From Dugong dugon (Eukaryota > Chordata > Mammalia > Sirenia > Dugongidae), in the NCBI GenBank assembly GCA_030035585.1, contig CM057482.1, positions 14,061,001-14,125,000 of the forward strand: a stretch of DNA of 64,000 nt. Direction: 5' to 3'. The notes below the pieces were generated by a model. It searched no databases. It saw only the letters and a program-made list of their open reading frames with translations, and had not been told where the DNA came from. Both the position numbers and the translations under genes were made by a program. Shown one piece after another: positions 21,481-32,659 of the stretch (position 1 is its first letter; every line of letters starts with the position of its first letter).

Positions 21481-22189
21481 TTATTTGTTACTTTGACAGA
21501 CTAATGTATAGGTATAAGCTTTCCTGTTTTCAAAAACAGATTAATGTAATTAAAAGCAGTAATCCATTACCGTCTTTCTTTTTTGTATGTTAATTTTTTA
21601 TTGCCGTGATCACATGCATGAAATGTAACAAAACAAAATTGTCACCATCTGCATTCCTTTCCTAATCATTTTTATTCTTTTTTTCATTGCCCGATTACGG
21701 CTGAAAGTAAGTTTGCTGTATAGAGGAGGGAACAACACCAACTCCAGGTGTCAAATGCATTAGAAGGGCCACTGACTCAGGCAGGAACTTGTCAACGGTC
21801 ATGATGAACCAGGCCCACCTGGCTGTTCCAGGATGTGCCTCACTTCTTTCTGGAGACTTCCAGTCCAGCCAGGAACACCTGCTTGGGCTTCCGCTGAGAC
21901 ACCCCAGCCTCAGCCTGATGGTCCCACAGTTTCCCGCATGCCCCGGGGCCTGGCAGCTTCCTCTGCCTTGTGGTTGCAAGCCTAAGTCAGCAGGGAGGTG
22001 GACCAGAGTGAGAGCAGAAGGGAGCTTCCTGGTATTAATTGCTTTAATGAAATTCTATCTTTCCTCCATCCCCACCCCCACCCCAGCAGGCAGCTAAGAG
22101 CAATGCCATCTTTGCACTTGAGTACTGAATTCAATCAGTCCCCCGCCCCTTAGGTGCCCTGCCTGGATGAAGAGAAGGGGCAGAGGAGG
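21481..22189. other. Intergenic DNA without recognised features
   Basis: A T-rich part near 21590-21700 may be an old LINE tail. The remainder is unique by eye, and no coding signal is visible. Confidence 0.35.
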
Positions 22190-22560
22190 AAGAGGGTGCT
22201 AACGGCAATAAAAACAGCACTTTCTCTGTGCCAGGCTCCTTTCTAAGGGCTTTTCATGTGTTTTACTCATTCAGTCCTGATAACAAGGTAGGTACTGTAA
22301 GAAATCCTATTTTACAGCTGAAAAGGAGCTAATGTTTTTTGAGTGCTTACTCTGTGCCAGTCCCTGTACAGGAAACTACAGACTTAGCCCTGTGAGGTGG
22401 CTGCCATCATTATCCCCGCTTGACAGAGGAGAAAGCTGGGGCCCAGAGAAGCTAAGTAATTCAACCAAGGCCACACAGCTAGGGAGTAGCAAAGGCCGGA
22501 TTTGGACTCAGGTCTGTCTGATTCTAAAGTCCTACACTCCTGATCAGCACACAAAATATC
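22190..22560 (-). repeat. MIR, possibly two antisense copies
   Basis: Words such as CTTTTCATGTGTTTTACTC, TTTTACAGCTGAAAAGG, then GAGTGCTTACTCTGTGCCAG and GCCACACAGCTAGGGAGTAG point to antisense MIR sequence repeated in tandem or overlapping. Confidence 0.65.
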
Positions 22561-22760
22561 CTGTCTGAATCAGGTCTCTGATCCTATGGGTACCAAAGAG
22601 GAGGTGCCTGCAGGGATGCCAGCACTTCACCTCCCCTCCAGCCTCTGCTCACACCTGCTGGGAGTCAGGACATGGGTCTGGCTTCCTGACAGTGGGACCC
22701 TGGACAGCCTCACTAGGCTACTGCCTCCATCCCTCCTCACCCTGACTATGACGCATTTCT

Positions 22761-23860
22761 TTTTTTTTTTTTTTTTTAATTGTACTTTAGATGAAGGTTT
22801 ACAGAACAGACTAGTTCCTCTTTAAACAGTTAGTACACATATTGTTTTATGACATTGGTTAACAACTCCATGACATGTCAACACTCTCCCTTCTGACCTT
22901 GGGTTCCCCATTACCAGCTTTCCTGTCCCCTCCTACCTTCTAGTCCTTGCCCCTGAGCTGTTGTGCCCCTTTAGTCTCATTTTGTTTTATGGCCTGTCTA
23001 ATCTTTGGCTGAAGGGTGAACCTCAGAAGTGACTTCATTACTGAGCTAAAAAGGTGTCCAGAGGCCATATTCTGGGGGTTTCTCCGGTCTCTGACAGGCA
23101 ATAAGTGGTCTTTTTTTTGTGTGTGTGTGAGTTAGAATTTTGTTCTATGTTTTTCTCCAGCTCTGTCTGGGACCCTCTATTGTGATCCCCATCAGAGCAG
23201 TCAGTGGTGGTAGCCAGGCACCATCTAGTTGTACTGGACTCAGTCTGGTGGAGGCTGTGGTAGATGTGGTCCACTAGTCCTTTGGACTAATCTTTCTCTT
23301 GTATCTTTAGTTTTCTTCATTCTCCCTTGCTCCCAAAGGGGTGAGACCAGTGGAGCATCTTAGATGGCCGCCCACAGGCTTTGAAGACCCCAGATGCTAC
23401 TCACCAAAGTAGAATGTAGAACATTTTCTTTATAAACTATGTTATGCCATTTGAGCTAGATGTTCCCAGAGATCATTGTCTCCACAGCCCTCAGCCCAGC
23501 AATTCTGTCCCTCAGGGAGTTTGGATGTATCTATGGAGCTTCCATGACCTTGCCTTCGTTAAGTTGTGCTGGCTTCCCCAATATTGTGTACTGTCTTACC
23601 CTTCACCAAAGTTACCACTTATCTGTTGTCTATTTAGTGTTTATCCATCCCCACCTCTCCCCTTCCTCATAACCGTCAAAGATTATTTCTTTTTGTGTGT
23701 AAACCTTTTCATGAGTTTTTACAGTAGTGGTCTCATACAATATGTGTCCTTTTGTAATTGACTTACTTCACTCAGCATAATACCCTCCAGATTTTCCATG
23801 TTGTGAGATGCTTCGTAGATTCTTCATTGTTCTTTATCATTGCATAATATTCCATCGTGT
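22761..23860 (-). mobile_element. L1 3' end with 11-bp target duplication
   Basis: A 1.1-kb 5'-truncated L1 in antisense, from the reversed poly-A (T run at about 22760-22777) through a lineage-type 3' UTR to L1 ORF2-proximal sequence (CACTCAGCATAATACCCTCC, CATAATATTCCATCGTG). It is flanked by GACGCATTTCT (22750-22760) and GACACATTTCT (23861-23871), which differ by a CpG transition. This is an unusually well-bounded LINE insertion. Confidence 0.9.
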
Positions 23861-23871
23861 GACACATTTCT

Positions 23872-24224
23872 GATGCACAGACCTTCCCTGTGGGTATGAG
23901 TCAAATGAGGACCCAAGCTTCTGATTTCTCTTCCCTAGCCTAGAATTTGGGGACATCTTGGATGAGAGGGAGCCAAGCATCCCTGGGGTGAACTGGACAG
24001 GAGACAGGGCCCTGGAGGCCCATGAGTGGCTTCCCTTGGCTATTCCTTTGGTGGGTCCCAAAAGGAAGTGTAGCAACCACACAGGGCATGTGAGTCACAC
24101 ACACACACACACACACACCCTCGCTTATTCACTCACACCTGACTGACTGGCCTTGTGGCAGCTCTAGGACCTCAAGTTTTCTGAGAAGACGCAACATATC
24201 TAACTCCCCTGAGTCTAAATAGTT
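23872..24224. other. Intergenic DNA with (CA)n
   Basis: Holds a (CA)11 run at 24097-24118. Otherwise unrecognised. Confidence 0.5.
24097..24118. repeat. (CA)n microsatellite
   Basis: Eleven uninterrupted CA units. Confidence 0.9.
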
Positions 24225-24340
24225 TCTCGGTTCTTTGAATTCTGTGCTTTAGTTTCCTCCTCTGTAAAATAGGCATAATAATAGTACCTACTTCGCGGAG
24301 TTCTTCTAAGAATTAAATGAAACTGTGCATGTCACAGTCT
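24225..24340 (+). repeat. MIR
   Basis: TTTAGTTTCCTCCTCTGTAA, then ATAATAATAGTACCTACTTC and AATTAAATGAAACTGTGCAT follow the MIR core order. Confidence 0.75.
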
Positions 24341-24549
24341 TAGGAATAGTCCTGGCGGACTGTAAGCCTCACAGAAATGTTGGCGATGACGATCATTTGT
24401 TATTTGGATAGTGGCTGCTGCCTCTGCCTCCCCGGCTTTCGGTACATATGAAGCCCGTCTCCAGTGACAGGGCAATGAGGCCACCCCTTGGGGGCCCTCC
24501 AGGGTCAGCTGAGGAGTCATGGGGGTAAAGCTGGAGGTTGAGCACAAGC

Positions 24550-24722
24550 CATTGGGTCTTCTAGACCCTGCTTTGCCGCTGACCAGCTGTGTGACCGGGT
24601 GAATTATTGCTCCCTCTCCCCTGCCCCGACCCCATAGCCTAGTTTTCTCACCATTCAAATCGGCGTGGCTGTAAGGATGAATGAGACAGTGTGTACAGAG
24701 CGCTTAACACAGTGCCTGGAGA
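24550..24722 (+). repeat. MIR
   Basis: CTGCTTTGCCGCTGACCAGC, TGTGTGACC, AGTTTTCTCACC, GGATGAATGAGACAGTG and AACACAGTGCCTGG in MIR order. Confidence 0.75.
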
Positions 24723-24744
24723 GACGTGGGGACTGCCACCATCT

Positions 24745-24925
24745 CACCAGAAAGGACATCACGTTTGGAGAGGGCCAGCAAAACAAGGCAAATCCTCAGT
24801 GAGATGCACTGACACGGAAAGCCACAACAACTGGACGAAAACGTATCGATGATCGTGAAGATGGTGCTCGACCTGTCACACCTAAGGTCGCCATGAGTCC
24901 CAGCTGACTCGGAACAACAACAACG
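24745..24925 (+). mobile_element. RTE LINE 3' end, degenerate
   Basis: AAAGGACATCACGTTTGG, AATCCTCAGTGAGATG, AACGTATCGATGATCGTGAA and GGTCGCCATGAGTCCCAGCT align in order with the RTE tail at 28838-29105. It ends GGAACAACAACAACG. Frames are broken. Confidence 0.7.
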
Positions 24926-25514
24926 TCCTTATCATCATCACTGCCATCTGCCCTCTCAAAGATTGTCAAGGGGAGCGGGGTGGGTGGCGAAGAGCAAGTA
25001 TTCAGGTCTTGGTTTGCCCCAAGGACATATGAACCCAAAAAGTCAAAGTGACTGCCCTGAACTCCCACAGCAGGCTTCTGGCCTGGCTGGAATTTAAGAA
25101 CATAGTACTACCAGTTCCTTATATCAATAAACCAATTTTCCCACTACAAACATTTTTATGGTTATTCCCTTGTTTAATGCAGCCTGAGACCTGGGTGGTA
25201 TTGTCCCCATTGTGCGGATGAGCAGACTGAGGTGCAGAGAAGCAAAGGCCTCGCCTAGGCAGTGACAGATTGCCCTCCCACTTCACCTTCTTCCTGTATG
25301 CATAACCTTCACAATGTGCGGGCTGATGGGCGTTCTTTGGCTGAGGGCCATGCATTTCCCAGCATGCCTTGGGTACCGTCTCGCCTGTAGAGAGAGGCCG
25401 CTCTGGTGGCTCACTTGGGCAGGGGGCCTTGCAGAGGTGATGTTGGAACAAAGTACCCAGTATCCAGTGTGCAAACCTGCAGAGTGGGCTGTTTCTCTTG
25501 CCTTGTGTGGAGGG
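24926..25514. other. Intergenic DNA
   Basis: Antisense MIR-like words at about 25200-25265 (GCGGATGAGCAGACTGAGG). Nothing else is supportable. Confidence 0.4.
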
Positions 25515-25715
25515 CTGGGTGGTGTGGCAGAAAGAGCTGGGCTTGGAGTTAGACTTGGGTTTGAATCCCAGCTCTGCCACTTACTAGCTCTGTGACCACC
25601 TACAAGTCACTTAGCCTCTCCAAGCCTCAGTTTTCCCACCTAAAAAATGGGTGCAGCTTCACGGGGTTGTTGGGAGACTCTGCATATAAGGTACATGCAC
25701 GTAAAAAAGGGCTAT
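25515..25715 (+). repeat. MIR, nearly full length
   Basis: GAAAGAGCTGGGCTTGGAGT, GGTTTGAATCCCAGCTCTGC, CACTTACTAGCTCTGTGACC and CCTCAGTTTTCCCACCTAAA are all present in order. Confidence 0.9.
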
Positions 25716-25828
25716 TCGGGGTCTTGATCATGAAGCAGCTTCCCCGTGTTCTCTTCAAAAGCAGGGCTCTCGGTCTCCTATCTCAGAGGTAAATCAGACA
25801 GAAGCTCTGGAGGGGGAGCTTTGCTACT

Positions 25829-25974
25829 CACAGTGTGGTCCACGGACCCGCAGCAGCCGCATCACCTGGGAGCTTGTTAGAAATGCAGAGTGTCAGGCTA
25901 GCCCCAGACCTCCTGAATTCAGAATCTGCATGTTCACAAGATCCCTTGGTGATTCGTTAAAGTTTGAGAAGCTG
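25829..25974 (+). repeat. MER5A
   Basis: GTGTGGTCCACGGACC, CATCACCTGGGAGCTTGTTA, GAAATGCAGAGTGTCAGGCT, GAATTCAGAATCTGCATG and AAAGTTTGAGAAGCTGC match the consensus order. Confidence 0.9.
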
Positions 25975-27489
25975 CCTAATAGCATATTTTACAGGAAGGG
26001 GCTCTCCAGCCAGCCCTGACCTAGCCCAGCCAATCCACAAATACTTGTTGACACGTACGAGGAAGGCCAAGGCAGAAAGGCATGGAAAGACGTTCAAAGC
26101 TATAGCACCCTTCGACCAGGTGAGCAGGGCTTCCAAGGCATGCCCTGTGCCCCAGGGGCACACTCCGCTCTGGAGTGCCTTCCTCTGAATTTTCTAAGTT
26201 CTCTTGCAGTGCCTGAGACCAGTCGAGCTCTACAGTGTCACCTGAGGGGGGTGCCCCAGAACTTGGACTAGACCTGAGAGGATCTCGGTCCCCATTTCTC
26301 TCCTTCGCAGAACTCTCTGGTTTTCTACTCTATACGTGAGGTCGACCAGATAACCCCCTAGGAGCTCCAGGACTCACACCTCTAGGGCCCCAGTTCCTGC
26401 TATCTGGCCACTGTGATGTTTCTTTCACGGGATCAGAATTATGAGAGGTTGGGCCCCAAGAAAGGTGCTAACGTGTTGAGTTTGAGTTACTGCATGTTAG
26501 ATAGAGAAAAAGTTCAGGGCTCTGGGCTACTGTCAGTCCACCGCCGACCCTGGGGCTTGAGTCACATGGCTGGGACTGCACTGGCTCTGTCTGGCCCATC
26601 TGCGTTTTGACTGTGGTGCCGCCTCTGGTCCACAGCACCAAGAGCAACAGGAGCGATAGCAAGTGTCTTTCACCCTGTGAGCCTGCCCCATCAGCACCCA
26701 GGGTATCACCTACCCCATCGCAGCCTCCAACAGCTAAATGAGTTCAAGAGAAGACCCAGTCGGAAGATACAGTGTTCTACATTTACACTCTAATATGTAT
26801 CATGACCAGAAAACAACTCATCGTTCTCCTTTTTCTGCCTAGTCGGTAAGACTTGCAGTCTGTGGTCATCATCAACGAAGCAGATGAACAGCCTTGGAGA
26901 GTCTTTGGAAGCCAGTATTCATGGGCAGCTCAATGAATGATGCTGTATCATGGGTAATGAGGTAACCAGCATTCAATAAATGGTATTAAGGAGCTAGAAG
27001 GCAAGAACATCTACACTGTTTCAGTTCAAACAGCTTCCTAAGAGCCATGGCATCGTGAATAGCAACAGGGTTGTCACCTTTTCTCACGATGGGAGATAAA
27101 AAACTAACCAGGAGTGACACATTTGACAATAAAATACACAAGGAGATGGTGCCAGGGCCTCAACAGGAAGAGATGTTTTCTGGACCCTGCAGACAACCTG
27201 CAAGTGCACACGCTGGACAGTAAACGGATCTGTAAACACCTCTTCTCTACCCGTTATTCCAGATCTTCGTCAATAAATCCTAATATCTCATATCAGCCAA
27301 GAATTTTGTATTACATTTTCCATTTTAACATCAAGTTGTTTATATAGACAAGGGCCCTCCCCCCTCCAAAAAACACTTGCTCAAGGCCCTACATGAAGGG
27401 CAACCATCTCCTTGCTCACTAGAGTTCAGAGAGTCTTGGAGCAGGAGAGACCTTGGCAACCATCTGGTCCTGCTCTTTACAACTGACCC
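25975..27489. other. Intergenic DNA, nothing recognised
   Basis: About 1.5 kb without a confident repeat or exon. A moderately AT-rich section at 26760-27340 might be an old LTR (it contains AATAAA near 27272), but no boundaries are visible. Confidence 0.4.
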
Positions 27490-27490
27490 A

Positions 27491-27640
27491 AAACCAAAAC
27501 CAAATCCATTGCTGTCCAGTTGCTCCCTGACTCATAGCAACCTGTAGGCCCCATAGGGTTTCCAAGGAGCTGGTGGTGGATTTGAAATGCCCATCTTTTG
27601 GTTACCAGCCTAGCTCTTAACCATTGTGCCACCGGGGCTC
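27491..27640 (-). mobile_element. AfroSINE
   Basis: Short-subtype antisense copy, CCATTGCTGTCCAGTTGCTC to GTGCCACCGGGGCTC. Confidence 0.85.
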
Positions 27641-28008
27641 TTTACAAATGATAAAGGACCAAAATGCAGCAATGACGGATGCCTGGAGGTCTTTAGCATG
27701 GAGGAGAAGGTAGTGAGTGCCGGAAGCTCAGTGGAGGGGAGGACTATGTGGCTGGGGTGGAGGAAGGGGGGCTCTCTGGAATGAGAGGGCTTTCTGGGAG
27801 GCCTGAGAGGAGAAGGCAGGAGAACACTCCTGGTGGGGCAGGGCAGAGGGACAGGAGGGAGCAGAAGCTGTGGGAGCACTGCCAGGGAAGGGTCTGGCTG
27901 AGCAGGGCATCTACGAAGGGGCTGCTGGCTGAGAGTGGATCTCCAAGATCTTCCTCCCAGTCTGAGGCCCCACCATTGCTCTCCCAGTTGAGGAGCATCT
28001 TGATGTGC

Positions 28009-28110
28009 TTCTGAAAGTCCACAGCCTTGGAAACTCCATGGAGTGCAGTTCTACTCTGCACACGTTGGGTTGCCATAAGTCGGAATAGACTCGAATAGCA
28101 ACTAACAACC
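28009..28110 (+). mobile_element. AfroSINE 3' half
   Basis: Only the 3' portion (CCACAGCCTTGGAAACTCC to ACTAACAACC) is present, so the copy is 5'-truncated as expected for LINE-type reverse transcription. Confidence 0.85.
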
Positions 28111-28187
28111 ATCTCCCATAAGGCAATCAGGATACTTGTCCATTTCCACCACTGGGGACATTTTCAAGTTCAGCCTCAGAGGGGCCA

Positions 28188-28372
28188 TTACCCCCTGCCA
28201 TGGACTCATAGCGACCCTATAGGACAGAGTAGAACTGCCCCATAGGGTTTGCAAGGCTGTAATCTTTACAGAAGCAGACTGCCACGTCTTTCTCTCACAG
28301 AGCAGTTGGTGGGTTCGAACTGCCAACCTTTCAGTTAGCAGAGGAGTCCTTAACCACCGTGCCCCCAGGGCT
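28188..28372 (-). mobile_element. AfroSINE with exact 14-bp target duplication
   Basis: Long-subtype antisense copy, 5'-end truncated, flanked by CCTCAGAGGGGCCA at 28174-28187 and 28373-28386. The perfect duplication suggests a comparatively recent insertion. Confidence 0.95.
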
Positions 28373-28705
28373 CCTCAGAGGGGCCAGTGGGGCTAAGCCA
28401 CAGTACCTGGAGCTAGAAAGTTTACGTATGATTTTAAGCCAAAGTATGAAACTTCAAAGATACCTTCCCTTGCTGGAGCTGTTTCAGGTACCTGCCCAGC
28501 ACCCCCATCCCTGACCCCTGCCATGCTTGTATTCTCCCCGGACTTCAGCAGAAAGATTTGAAAAGCCTCTTATTGAAGACATTGAAGCCCAGGTTAAAAT
28601 TCAAGTATGTTACCTGGGAGATGGAAGGTGAAAACAATTCTTCATATGTTTTGCACTTTCTCATCTGTTACGTGACAGGGAACTCACCTTGCCTTACGAT
28701 GTAAA

Positions 28706-29155
28706 TCAGTTCTTCTCAAACTTGAGTCTGCATCAGAATCACCAGGGGCTTGTTTAAACAGTCTGCTGGGCCCACCACCAGAGATTCTGAATCAATGGGC
28801 CTGGTGTGGAGCCTGAGACTTTGCATTTCTAACAAGAAGTACAACCAGAGTGCTCTTTAGAAGCAAGGATGGAGAAACTAAGTCTTACATACTTTGGACA
28901 AGTTATCAGGAGACACCAGTCCCTGGAGAAGGACATCATGCTTGGTAAAGTACAGCGTCAGCGGGAAAAAAAGGCTGCAATAATGGGCTCAAGCATAACA
29001 ATGATTGTGGGCGTGGCGCAGGACCAGGCAGTGTTCAGTTCTGTTGTGCTCAGAGAGTCGCTATGAGTCAGAACCAACTCAATGGCACCTAACAACAACA
29101 ACAAGCTCCTAGGTGAAGCTGAGGCTAGTTTGGCATCCACACTTTGAGAACCACT
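28706..29155 (-). repeat. MER5A split by an RTE insertion
   Basis: Antisense MER5A at 28706-28837 (CATCAGAATCACCAGGGGCT, TGCATTTCTAACAAG) resumes after the RTE piece at about 29106-29155 (CTCCTAGGTGAAGCTGAGGC, CACTTTGAGAACCACTG). Confidence 0.8.
28838..29105 (+). mobile_element. RTE LINE 3' end carrying the ORF2 C-terminus
   Basis: Inserted into MER5A. Translation from 28869 gives about 65 residues: LTYFGQVIRRHQSLEKDIML, then GKVQRQREKKAAIMGSSIT and ending near VFSSVVLRESL. This fits the C-terminal tail of RTE/BovB-type reverse transcriptases (LTYFGHV...SLEKDIMLG...MAQDR...W/FRSVVHGV). The GRP...TRWID segment has been lost between KREK and AA. It ends CACCTAACAACAACAACAAG, the same tail as AfroSINE, which supports RTE as the SINE driver. 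As a truncated fragment it is not functional. Confidence 0.8.
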
Positions 29156-29165
29156 GAAGTAAACA

Positions 29166-29535
29166 TTACCATGCGTTAGAGTAGAACTGTTCCCTAGGGT
29201 TTTCTTGGCTGTAGTCTTTTTGAACCAGATCACCAGGTCTTTCATCTTCTGTGCCGGGGCGGGGGAGGGTTCGAATCTCCAACCTTTAGGTTAATAGTTG
29301 AGCACAAATGTTTGTGCCACCCACAAAAACCAACCCACTGCCACCAAGTAGCAACCCTGTAGGACAGAGTAGAACTTCCCCATAGGGTTTCCAAGGCTGT
29401 AAATCTTTATGGAAACAAACTGCCACATCTTTCTCCAGTGGACTTGCCGGTGGGTTCGAGCCACCAGCCTTTCGGTTAGCTGAGCGCTTAACCACTGCAC
29501 CACCAGGGTTCCTTTGCACCACCCAGGACCTTAAA
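29166..29535 (-). mobile_element. Older AfroSINE, interrupted
   Basis: Antisense copy (GTAGAACTGTTCCCTAGGG through GTTTGTGCCACCC) broken near its head by the younger AfroSINE at 29324-29512. Its last bases (CCACCCAGGACC) resume after it. Confidence 0.85.
29324..29512 (-). mobile_element. Younger AfroSINE nested in an older one
   Basis: A clean antisense copy, ACTGCCACCAAGTAGCAACC to CACCACCAGGGTTCC. Flanking TTTGTGCCACCCA (29311-29323) and TTTGCACCACCCA (29513-29525) are the target duplication. Confidence 0.9.
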
Positions 29536-29694
29536 AGGATCTAAAAGGCTGGAAATCGGTCCCCAAGTCCCAAGAGGACCTATACAAGGTACCGCTTGCG
29601 CCCTCTGTTGGTGATTGGCAACATGGCAGGCTTTTCTCCTTGGGTGAGGCACTGTTCAAGTCTTAAAATTTGTCAGCTGATAGTTTTTAAGTAG

Positions 29695-29812
29695 ATGAGC
29701 TTCTGTATTCCCATTCTACAGATGAGTCTGGCTAGGTTGCAGGGCTTTGCTAAGCCACATGCTCATATGTGGTAAAGCTTGACCTAGAACTCAGGGTTCC
29801 TGACTTCCTTCC
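29695..29812 (-). repeat. MIR
   Basis: CCCATTCTACAGATGAGTCT and AGAACTCAGGGTTCCTGACT match antisense MIR. Confidence 0.6.
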
Positions 29813-29984
29813 CATCACCCTGGAGAAGCCCTAATCCACAGCACTGGAAGGAGTTTGGGATTTGCAGGAGAGCTAAGTTTTGATGGGAAATGGGGTTCTA
29901 CCCCAGAGACAGGAGAGTCCTGTGCAGATGCTTGGGGCTGTGGAAAGTGCAGCAAAGGTGGAGTGGGCCCCGGGCTCTGCTCCT

Positions 29985-30135
29985 GCAGCCACGTGTTAGC
30001 TTGTGGCAAGCCTGGGCAAGCCAGGCAGTCTCTCTGAGCCTCAGCTACCTTTTTTTTTTTTTTTCCTGAGAAATGGGAATGGGAATAGTTGTTTATTCTA
30101 CCCTGACTAGAACAGTCTGAGGATGGAATGAAAGC
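29985..30135 (+). repeat. MIR with a T-run insertion
   Basis: TCTCTCTGAGCCTCAGCTACC is followed by about 16 T and then GAGAAATGGGAATGGGAATA. The T run may be an expanded slippage tract. Confidence 0.55.
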
Positions 30136-30204
30136 AGAGAAGGATCAAATGAGAAAGTAGACGGGAACACATTGGTGATTTGCAATAGTAACAGCAGCAT
30201 TTAC

Positions 30205-30616
30205 GGAGTAGGTATACTGGCCCCAAGCACTTTATCTCGTTCATATCGCACAGCATATTATCTCCATTTTGCAGAAGAGGAAAGTGAGGCACAAGGAGTT
30301 TACACAACCTGTCCTAGATCATGCAGATAGTACGTAGGGGCGCTGGGGTTTGAACCCGGATATTCTGGCTCCAGATCCTAGGCTCTTAACCACTACCACC
30401 AGTACCAGTTGTCATGGGGTCAGTTCCGACTCATGGCAACCCCGTGTGCTGCAGAGTAGAACTGTGCTTCACAGGGTTTTCACAGCTGTAACCTTTTGTA
30501 AACATATCACCAGGCTTTTCTTCTGAGGCACCTCTGGGTGGACTTGAACCACCAGCCTTTTAGTTAGTAGATGAGTGTTTAACTGTTTGTGCCACCCAGG
30601 TAACCTTTTAACCACT
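30205..30616 (-). repeat. MIR split by an AfroSINE
   Basis: Antisense MIR at 30205-30394 (CCAAGCACTTTATCTCG, TTTTGCAGAAGAGGAAAGTG, GGGTTTGAACCCGGATATTC). The SINE insertion duplicated TTAACCACT. Confidence 0.8.
30395..30607 (-). mobile_element. AfroSINE inserted in MIR
   Basis: Long-subtype antisense copy, flanked by TTAACCACT at 30386-30394 and 30608-30616. Confidence 0.9.
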
Positions 30617-32500
30617 CTATAAAAGTGGAGGATGTTTCTGGAGCACATCTGCCTCTGGGCTGCACGTTTAGGGTCTGATGAGAGAGCCCTGGCGGACCAG
30701 AGCCATCTGGTCTCCCCGTGACTGAACGCGCCTGTTGGCCATCTTGGCCCCAGGGGGAGCTGGAAGAGCAGACCTCTCGGGGCGGGGTGGGGAGGCTGGC
30801 CCCTGGGGTTCCCTCACTGAGGCAGTCCTATGGCTCCTCCCAGCCACATCCATCTGCACACATCCCGCATATGCGCACATGCACGCACGCGCACACACGG
30901 ATGGATACACACAGGCCCAGACACTTCACTTGCACACGCTCACACAGCTCACAGAGTGGGCCAAGGACACAGAGCCACCACCCAGGTGAGGGCTTCACCG
31001 GAGCCCTTGTCCCAGCTGCCAGGCGAAGATGCAGCCCTCCGAGGTCCCAGCTTCCAGGTGCCCCATCAATCATTACCCCTCAGCTATGGGGTGAAAGATG
31101 TCACCTTCCGGGCAGGGCCACCACCTGACCCAGCACCCCCAGGCCAAAGGCAACATTGTGAGTATCGTATAAGGGCAATGGAGAAAGGGAGAGAGGATGC
31201 CAAAAGAGGAAAGGTCAGAGTGAGGCAGGGAAGAGAGACACAACCTCAGAGACGGGGAGTGAAGACAGGGACACACAGGGAAGCAAGCAGGCAGAAGGTC
31301 AAAACCGAGCAGAAATGGTGGGGGACGGAGCCGGAGGGCTACATGGAGGCCAGGGGCAGGAGGCGAGAGGAGAGCCCCATACCTAGGCATGAGGCTGGTG
31401 AAGGGGGTGTGGGCAGACGAGGGACCAGAATGGGGAAGGTAGGCACGGGGCAGATCTGTAGGCCCAGAAGTGTAGGAAAGACACAGGCAAGGAGATCTGA
31501 AGCACAGAAAGGTGGAAGCACCAGAGAAATAGGGGTGAGAAGAACCTGGAGCACAGACATGTTGCTGGGAAGAGAGGTAGGAAGACAATAAAAAAGAGAC
31601 AGAAAGGGAGAAATGGGGGCCAGGAAGGAGGGAAGAGGAGAAGCTTGAAACTGATGTTATTCTGAGTACCTGTTCTGAGCAAGGCACTTGCTGTGTGCTG
31701 GAGTCTCCCGGAGAAAGAGCCGGTCCCTGTGGTCCTTGTCCTCACAGCCCTCCCTCTAGCGGAATGTCAAACGCTACGGAGGAAGTGATAAACCAGGCAC
31801 AAGCGCAGAGAGAGGGAAGCTCGAGGAGCTACGGGAAGGAGCACACAGGTTGGGCATAATCCAGGAAGGCTTCCTGCAGGAGGGGACACACGAGGAAAGA
31901 ATGAGGAAGAGTCAGCCAGGCGCTGAGGGGGAGAGAAGGGCAAGGGTGTGGTGAGACGGGGAACCTGGAGATGCAGGGGGTGGGGGCAGGTCTGTCAGGA
32001 CTCTGAGGACAGTGAGGAGCCCCTGAGGGGTCTCAAGCAGGCAGAGCTGTGTGTTTCAGCAGGGCTGCATCAGCTGCTGGGTACAGAATGGATTGGACAG
32101 CACAAGGCAGGAGGCAGGAGGACCAGGTGGCGGCCCAAGCAAGAGAAAAAGCTGAGCTAGCACAGTAATAGTGAAGATGGCGAGGAGGGAAAGGATGTTC
32201 AAGTTACAGGGGCAGTAAGATCCGCAGAACTGGAAGACTGAGTGCCTGAGGGTGGCCGGAATGTGGCGGTGTGTTCTGGGTGGCATGAACGAGGCAGCCC
32301 GTGAGAACCAGAAGAACATTTCCCTCCTGTGGGGTGTCATGGCTTTGGGCATCTCCCTCCATCCCCAGGCTACAAAGCAGCACCCAACTGTGGTCTGGGA
32401 TGTCTGCTTTTCTCTGTGGATCTTTCCTAGGAGACCACAAACTTCTTGTGGGCAAGGACCAAGTCTTCCTCACTCTGTATAGCTGGCATCCAGTATAACC
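30617..32500. other. Intergenic, with a long purine-rich stretch
   Basis: Includes CA-rich sequence near 30850-30950 and a strongly A/G-biased + strand at about 31150-31640 (GGGAGAGAGG-type words). That bias removes stops and leaves a 253-codon + frame and a 204-codon − frame open. Neither has recognisable domains, introns or family similarity. Confidence 0.5.
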
Positions 32501-32659
32501 AAAAAAAACCCACTGCAGTCAAGTTGACTCTGACTCATAGCGACCCTATAGGACAGAGTAGGGCTGCCCCATAGGGTTCCCAAGGAGCAGCTGGTGGATT
32601 CAAACTGCTTCCCTTTTGGTTAGCAGCTGAGCTCTTAAACCCCTGTGTCACCAGGACTG
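32501..32659 (-). mobile_element. AfroSINE
   Basis: Short-subtype antisense copy, CACTGCAGTCAAGTTGACTC to GTGTCACCAGGACTGG. Confidence 0.9.

Noticed and set aside
26760..27340. Processed pseudogene or LTR
   Set aside because: An AATAAA and moderate AT content alone are not enough. No boundaries, poly-A tail or coding similarity were seen.
28869..29066. Independent 65-codon gene
   Set aside because: It is the C-terminal fragment of an RTE reverse transcriptase inserted in MER5A.
30830..31687. 253-codon plus and 204-codon minus frames
   Set aside because: They overlap on opposite strands in purine-rich simple sequence. The predicted proteins are low complexity without family features.
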